Assembly: GCF_000620865.1 (NCBI RefSeq)
Contig: NZ_KK211190.1
Location: forward strand, 2,708,914 to 2,772,913
DNA from: Exiguobacterium sibiricum 7-3
GTDB taxonomy: Bacteria > Bacillota > Bacilli > Exiguobacteriales > Exiguobacteriaceae
Reading direction: 5' to 3'
Length of the DNA stretch: 64,000 nt
Shown here piece after piece: positions 60,043 to 64,000 of this stretch; position 1 is the stretch's first letter; each line of letters starts with the position of its first letter. The translations under genes were made by a program, and so were the position numbers. The notes below the pieces were generated by a model that worked only from the letters and a program-made list of their open reading frames with translations, did no database searches and was not told the DNA's origin.

Positions 60043-62175
60043 TTAGTTTGTTACCGCTTCCTTCATTGGTGTTCCGACGATTGACCGTTCGAGCAGTTCG
60101 ACGACATCATAGGTCGCGACTTGCTCGTCGACCTCTTTCGCCTTCGTTCCGTCGCTGAGCATCGTCAGGCAGTACGGACAAGCTGATCCGATGACGGATG
60201 GTTGCACCGTCAACAACTGTTCGGTCCGTGCGACGTTGACCCGTGCGCCGACTTTTTCTTCCTGCCACATCATCCCACCGCCGGCTCCACAACACATTCC
60301 TTTTTCCCGGTTGCGTTCCGTTTCGACAAGCGTGATACCCGGAATTTTCTCTAAGATATAACGTGGTGCATCATAAATGTCATTGTAACGCCCGAGGTAA
60401 CACGAATCATGGTAGACGACCCGTTCACTGACCTCATGAACCGGTTTGATCCGTTGATCGTCAATCAACCGGGCGAGCAGCTCCGTATGGTGATACACTT
60501 CGACGTCCGGGCTGAGACCAAAGTCTGGGTACTCGTTTTTGAACGTATTGTACGCATGCGGATCAATCGTGACGATTTTTTTAACATCGTATTTCTCAAA
60601 CGATTTGATGTTTGCTTCCGCGAGTTCTTGGAACAGAACTTCATTCCCGATGCGGCGTGGTGTATCACCGGAGTTTTTCTCATCGTTGCCGAGAATCGCA
60701 AACGAGATGTCCGCTTCATTTAAGATTCGCGCAAACGCCATCGCGATTTTTTGACTGCGGCTGTCATATGAGCCCATCGCTCCAACCCAGAAGAGGTACT
60801 CGAACTCTTCGCCGGCTTTTTTCTTTTCTTTTGCAGTCGGGACGACCAGCTCTTCGCGCGTTTTGCGCCAGTTTTCGCGTTCTTTCCGGTTCATCCCCCA
60901 TGGATTCCCCTGGCGTTCGATGTTCGCCATCGTCCGCTGCATCTCGGGATCCATTTTCCCTTCCATCATCACAAGGTGACGACGGAGGTCGATGATTTTA
61001 TCAACGTGTTCGTTCATGACCGGACATTGGTCTTCACAATTCCGGCATGTCGTGCAGGCCCAAATCTCTTCTTCAGTGATGACGTTACCGATCAACGAAT
61101 CCGGAACGACATCCATCTGTCCGGCCGCAGCAAGTGACGCAATCTGATTTCCCTGTGACCCTTCAAAGGCAAACGCTGGTGCCCACGGAGATTTTTGGGT
61201 GATCGCCGCCGTCTTCATATTCAGGTGATCACGCAGTTTAACAATCAAGTCCATCGGTGACAGCATTTTTCCGGTTCCGCTGGCCGGGCACATATTCGTA
61301 CAACGGCCGCATTCGACACAGGCATATAAATCAACGAGTTGCTTTTGATTAAAATCTTCAATCCGGTTAACACCAAAGCTGAATTCTGCCTCGTCGTCTT
61401 CTGCTTCTTCCATGACTGACAGATCAATCGGTGCGAGGCGTCCGACTTTTGACGTCCGGCCGAGCCAAACGTTGGCTGTTCCGGCAATCAGGTGGGCGTG
61501 TTTGCCTTGCGGGATATAGACCATGAAGCTGAGTAAGAACAGCAAGTGCGCCCACCAGAAGAAGACAAACAATCCAAAGGCGACTTGTTGCGGCACCCAG
61601 CTGAATAGGAAGGCAATCGCCGACGCGACCGGTTCACCGAACGTGGAATGATTTTCATAGACGAGGAAAAATCCGTTTCCGAACAGGACAGCGATCATTA
61701 ATCCACCGATGAAAATCAAGGCCAGTCCGGCCATGAAATTTCGTTTTAGACGAACCAGTTTTTCAACATAGCGGCGGTAGAATCCCCAAACGACAGCCAC
61801 TAAGATGACAAGCATGACGATTTCCTGGAAAAATGTGAAAATCGGATAAAGTGGACCGAGCGGAATATGTGGAAAACGTTGTCCGACCGCGAGCCCCTTC
61901 CAGATAAAATCAATCGCTCCAAATTGAACGAGTAAAAATCCGTAAAACATCATGACATGAATCGTACCGCTTTTCTTATCCTTCAACAGTTTCTTTTGTC
62001 CAAATACGTTGACGAGAACCGCATTGAGCCGTTCTTTGTTTGTCAGCGTCCATTCCGCTTTTTTCCCCCTGCGAATCGCCTCGTACCGACTTTTGACAAG
62101 CGTGACGAATAAATAACCCGCGTATCCTGCGATGAGCAGGAAAGCAATCCAGTTAATCAGTAAAAACGTCCCCAT
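60043..62175 (-). CDS. fadF: FadF-like iron-sulfur/heterodisulfide reductase-type protein
   Basis: A 710-residue protein from ATG 62175, with AAAGGGG 8 bases upstream. The N-terminal 270 residues hold about six membrane spans with a cytochrome b-like look. Two 4Fe-4S ferredoxin motifs follow (CVECGRCTNMCP, CTTCRNCEDQCP), and two CCG domains at the C-terminus (HDSCYLGRYND, then GMCCGAGGG and ACPYCLTM). This architecture matches Bacillus FadF (YwjF), proposed to pass electrons from ETF in fatty acid beta-oxidation to the quinone pool. The FadR operator upstream supports this. Confidence 0.93.
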   Translation of the reverse strand: MGTFLLINWIAFLLIAGYAGYLFVTLVKSRYEAIRRGKKAEWTLTNKERLNAVLVNVFGQKKLLKDKKSGTIHVMMFYGFLLVQFGAIDFIWKGLAVGQRFPHIPLGPLYPIFTFFQEIVMLVILVAVVWGFYRRYVEKLVRLKRNFMAGLALIFIGGLMIAVLFGNGFFLVYENHSTFGEPVASAIAFLFSWVPQQVAFGLFVFFWWAHLLFLLSFMVYIPQGKHAHLIAGTANVWLGRTSKVGRLAPIDLSVMEEAEDDEAEFSFGVNRIEDFNQKQLVDLYACVECGRCTNMCPASGTGKMLSPMDLIVKLRDHLNMKTAAITQKSPWAPAFAFEGSQGNQIASLAAAGQMDVVPDSLIGNVITEEEIWACTTCRNCEDQCPVMNEHVDKIIDLRRHLVMMEGKMDPEMQRTMANIERQGNPWGMNRKERENWRKTREELVVPTAKEKKKAGEEFEYLFWVGAMGSYDSRSQKIAMAFARILNEADISFAILGNDEKNSGDTPRRIGNEVLFQELAEANIKSFEKYDVKKIVTIDPHAYNTFKNEYPDFGLSPDVEVYHHTELLARLIDDQRIKPVHEVSERVVYHDSCYLGRYNDIYDAPRYILEKIPGITLVETERNREKGMCCGAGGGMMWQEEKVGARVNVARTEQLLTVQPSVIGSACPYCLTMLSDGTKAKEVDEQVATYDVVELLERSIVGTPMKEAVTN

Positions 62176-62228
62176 GAAACAAGCCCCTTTCCCCCTAAAG
62201 CCATTATTTGATATGAGTATAGCATATA

Positions 62229-62248
62229 ATGAATGACTATTCATTCAT
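62229..62248. promoter_or_regulatory. FadR (YsiA) operator
   Basis: ATGAATGACTATTCATTCAT matches the Bacillus FadR consensus WTGAATGAMTANTCATTCAW at every position. It lies 54 bases before the fadF start on the minus strand. FadR represses beta-oxidation genes and is released by long-chain acyl-CoA. Confidence 0.88.
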
Positions 62249-62377
62249 TATTTTACTGTTTTTTCTTCTATCTTAATCATTGACTATACCTTACAAAAAA
62301 ACCGTTTAAATTGAAAAATAAGTAGGTTAAAATTAAAAAGTTCTAATATATGTATATTTTGTAGGAGGTAATTGGCT

Positions 62378-62722
62378 TTGAACGGAATTTTACAACATTC
62401 AAGCGGCTTAATTAAAGAAGTAAAAGCAGGATTCTCATGGACAACATTCTTTTTTGGATTCTTTCCAGCATTTTTCCGAGGCGATATTAAATGGGGATTG
62501 ATTCAATTGATTGTCGGTATCGTCACTACACTTTTGACTGCCGGTTTCGGGGGATGGATTGTCAATATCGTCTTTTCTTTCTTATACAATAAAATTTACA
62601 TCAATGATTTAATCGAAAAAGGCTATCGTCCGATTGACCATTCATTCCAACAAGCATTAAAACAACGTGGAATTCATGCAAAGTTGTTATCTGAAACTCC
62701 GACTTCACAATCAGCAGTGTAA
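62378..62722 (+). CDS. Small membrane protein of the HrgC/DUF2628-like type
   Basis: A 114-residue protein starting at TTG 62378 (9-10 bases after AGGAGG; TTG 62372 is too close). The characteristic segment is [20 protein letters not shown], followed by a long hydrophobic stretch ([20 protein letters not shown]) and a cytoplasmic tail with LIEKGYRP. The family assignment is from pattern memory. Role unknown. A perfect hairpin at 62780 follows. Confidence 0.8.
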   Translation: MNGILQHSSGLIKEVKAGFSWTTFFFGFFPAFFRGDIKWGLIQLIVGIVTTLLTAGFGGWIVNIVFSFLYNKIYINDLIEKGYRPIDHSFQQALKQRGIHAKLLSETPTSQSAV

Positions 62723-62779
62723 TACTCTTTCCTGTAACTATCTCTAAAAAATAAGGATGACGGATGCGTCACTCTTCAT

Positions 62780-62824
62780 ATTCAAAGAGGACACCGGATT
62801 TCAATTCCGGTGTCCTCTTTGAAT
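62780..62824. terminator. Perfect 18-19-base-pair hairpin
   Basis: Arms at 62780-62798 and 62806-62824 are perfectly complementary around a seven-base loop. It lies between convergent genes; the U-runs are weak. Confidence 0.75.
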
Positions 62825-62877
62825 TATCGAGAATTTATTCGCTTCCCAAGACTACTCCAGAAAAAAAACTATATGCT

Positions 62878-63921
62878 TCAATCCGCCTTCAGTATCAACA
62901 CGATTTTCCCGAGTTTGCCTGTCTCTTTAAAATACGATTGGGCTGCCGCCGCTTCCTCAAGCGGAAACGTCCGATCAATGACCGGTTCGAGTTTACCGTC
63001 AGCAATCGCTTCAAGCATCCGTCCGAACTCGTCACGCGTTCCAAGCACTGAGCCGTAAAATGTTAAGTGCTTCAGGTACAGCATCCGAAAATCGAGGTTC
63101 GTCTGTTGTCCGCCGGCAGAACCGGAAATACAGAATTTACCGCCGTTTTTCAGAACCGCAAAAGCCGTCTTAAATAACGCATCCCCGACGACATCGAGTA
63201 CGGCGTCAACTGGTCCGCTGTTAACAGCTAGGATGTCTTCTGTCAATTGATCGGAACGGTAAGACACGACGTATTTCGCCCCAAGACGCTTCAATTCCTG
63301 TTCGATCTTCATGTCGCCGACGACGGCAATCACAGTTGCTCCAAACACCCGCGAGGCGATTTGAACGTTCAACGAACCGACACCGCCGCTTGCCCCCGTC
63401 ACGAGGACGGTTTGCCCCGGCTGTAACTGGAGTTGTTCGTTCATATGCCATGCCGTCAAGCCACTGACGGAAAAAACAGCACTTTTGACGTAATCGTCAA
63501 GCGGCATGTCGTAACAGAGCGTTGCCGGCCAGACGACATACTCGGCGTATCCCCCGTCATATTCCGATCCGATGAACGCCATATCTTCACTGATATGTTC
63601 CGTTCCATCGGCGCCACTTGAAGTAAACGGAAACAGGACGACATCTTGACCAACCCGGGAGGGATCAACACCACTCCCGACTTCAATGATCCGGCCGCTG
63701 ATATCGGAACCCGGGACACGGGGAAACTGAACGCCCTCCGGTTTCCAACCCGATTTGTCATCCGTTCCGTAGGCGCCTTCTCGCATCCAGATTTCTGTGT
63801 TGTTGATGCCGCATGCTTTCACTTCGACCAGGACTTCCCCAGCGCGCGGTGTCGGGACCGGACGTTCCACGACTTCGAGTTGCTCGACACCACCATATCC
63901 ATTGACTTGAACAGCTTTCAT
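62878..63921 (-). CDS. Quinone-oxidoreductase-like medium-chain dehydrogenase
   Basis: A 347-residue MDR protein from ATG 63921, 7 bases after GGAGG. It has the GroES-like N-terminus (MKAVQVNGYGGVEQLEVVER, GINNTEIWMREGAYG), a GSDISGRIIEVG segment and the cofactor motif VTGASGGVGSLNVQIA. There is no zinc-ligand pattern. It is a distant paralogue of the 309-residue dehydrogenase at 50779. Its promoter would lie in the last 80 bases of the window. Confidence 0.9.
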   Translation of the reverse strand: MKAVQVNGYGGVEQLEVVERPVPTPRAGEVLVEVKACGINNTEIWMREGAYGTDDKSGWKPEGVQFPRVPGSDISGRIIEVGSGVDPSRVGQDVVLFPFTSSGADGTEHISEDMAFIGSEYDGGYAEYVVWPATLCYDMPLDDYVKSAVFSVSGLTAWHMNEQLQLQPGQTVLVTGASGGVGSLNVQIASRVFGATVIAVVGDMKIEQELKRLGAKYVVSYRSDQLTEDILAVNSGPVDAVLDVVGDALFKTAFAVLKNGGKFCISGSAGGQQTNLDFRMLYLKHLTFYGSVLGTRDEFGRMLEAIADGKLEPVIDRTFPLEEAAAAQSYFKETGKLGKIVLILKAD

Positions 63922-64000
63922 CTCATCGCCTCCATCGCTTAACTTTTCTATCTCTTTTACCCGATTACCAGACCATCTGTTCATACAAATAATAAGATTT

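Overview
The window looks like a chromosomal segment of a low-to-medium-GC Firmicute, most probably Exiguobacterium (Bacillales). This is an inference from Shine-Dalgarno-rich starts (AGGAGG/AAGGAG, with several TTG and GTG starts), Bacillus-type regulatory sites (a FadR box, LexA boxes, LacI operators), and gene families such as FadF, LytS, PadR and HxlR. Most genes have balanced base composition. The stretch of about 12.4-22.1 kb is strongly A+T-rich and looks acquired. No rRNA, tRNA, CRISPR array or intact insertion sequence was seen.

Layout. 1-4.7 kb: a beta-glucoside uptake and hydrolysis operon on the minus strand (GH1 glucosidase cut by the window edge, two CUT1 permeases, binding lipoprotein) with its LacI-type repressor and perfect CGAAAGCGCTTTCG operators. 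4.8-6.2 kb: a VOC-fold protein behind a LexA-like box, then an unrecognised secreted protein paired with an unlisted 26-residue membrane peptide. 6.6-11.8 kb: a defence-like segment with two nuclease/helicase proteins (GIY-YIG + DUF2075; PLD + SF2 helicase), each next to a MazG-type NTP pyrophosphohydrolase. 11.9 kb: RidA. 12.4-21.9 kb: a tellurium-resistance-type (Ter) island with TerC, four TerD-family proteins, TerA, and a four-gene set (HAD phosphatase, StiP/PELOTA protein, PRTase-TRSP, CitE-like lyase) of the kind linked to an unknown nucleoside-like metabolite. 22.6-25.0 kb: a PadR-led operon (split YraQ-type permease, peptidase E-like hydrolase, Nudix). 25.2-31.1 kb: secreted nuclease lipoprotein, diguanylate cyclase, chemoreceptor, an SOS-box-controlled NUMOD4/HNH relic, and a P-loop kinase-like protein.

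31.3-36.5 kb: an alkylation-repair operon (Ada, AlkC-like glycosylase, small protein), then a methyltransferase and two-component pair whose response regulator is frameshifted. 36.6 kb: an OatA-like acyltransferase. 38.5-46.6 kb: a copper-associated region (CopD, CopC, PepSY-TM protein, YtkA-like lipoprotein) flanked by two paralogous surface proteins with MPNTG sorting signals and a Ca2+-repeat protein. 46.6-64 kb: housekeeping and accessory genes, including DedA, a NIPSNAP-Nudix fusion, CatE-like dioxygenase with HxlR regulator, nucleotidyltransferase, two quinone-oxidoreductase-like dehydrogenases, a second chemoreceptor, paired Fluc fluoride channels, DegV, GalM, a LytS-like protein lacking the phospho-acceptor histidine, MerR plus an MpfA/CorC-like Mg2+ protein, and FadF behind a textbook FadR box.

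The best leads for something undescribed are the two helicase/pyrophosphohydrolase modules with the adjacent secreted protein/micropeptide pair, the shared inverted-repeat motif in front of the ter operons, and the duplicated histidine-rich MPNTG proteins around the copper genes. Transcription units are mostly separated by clear hairpin terminators.
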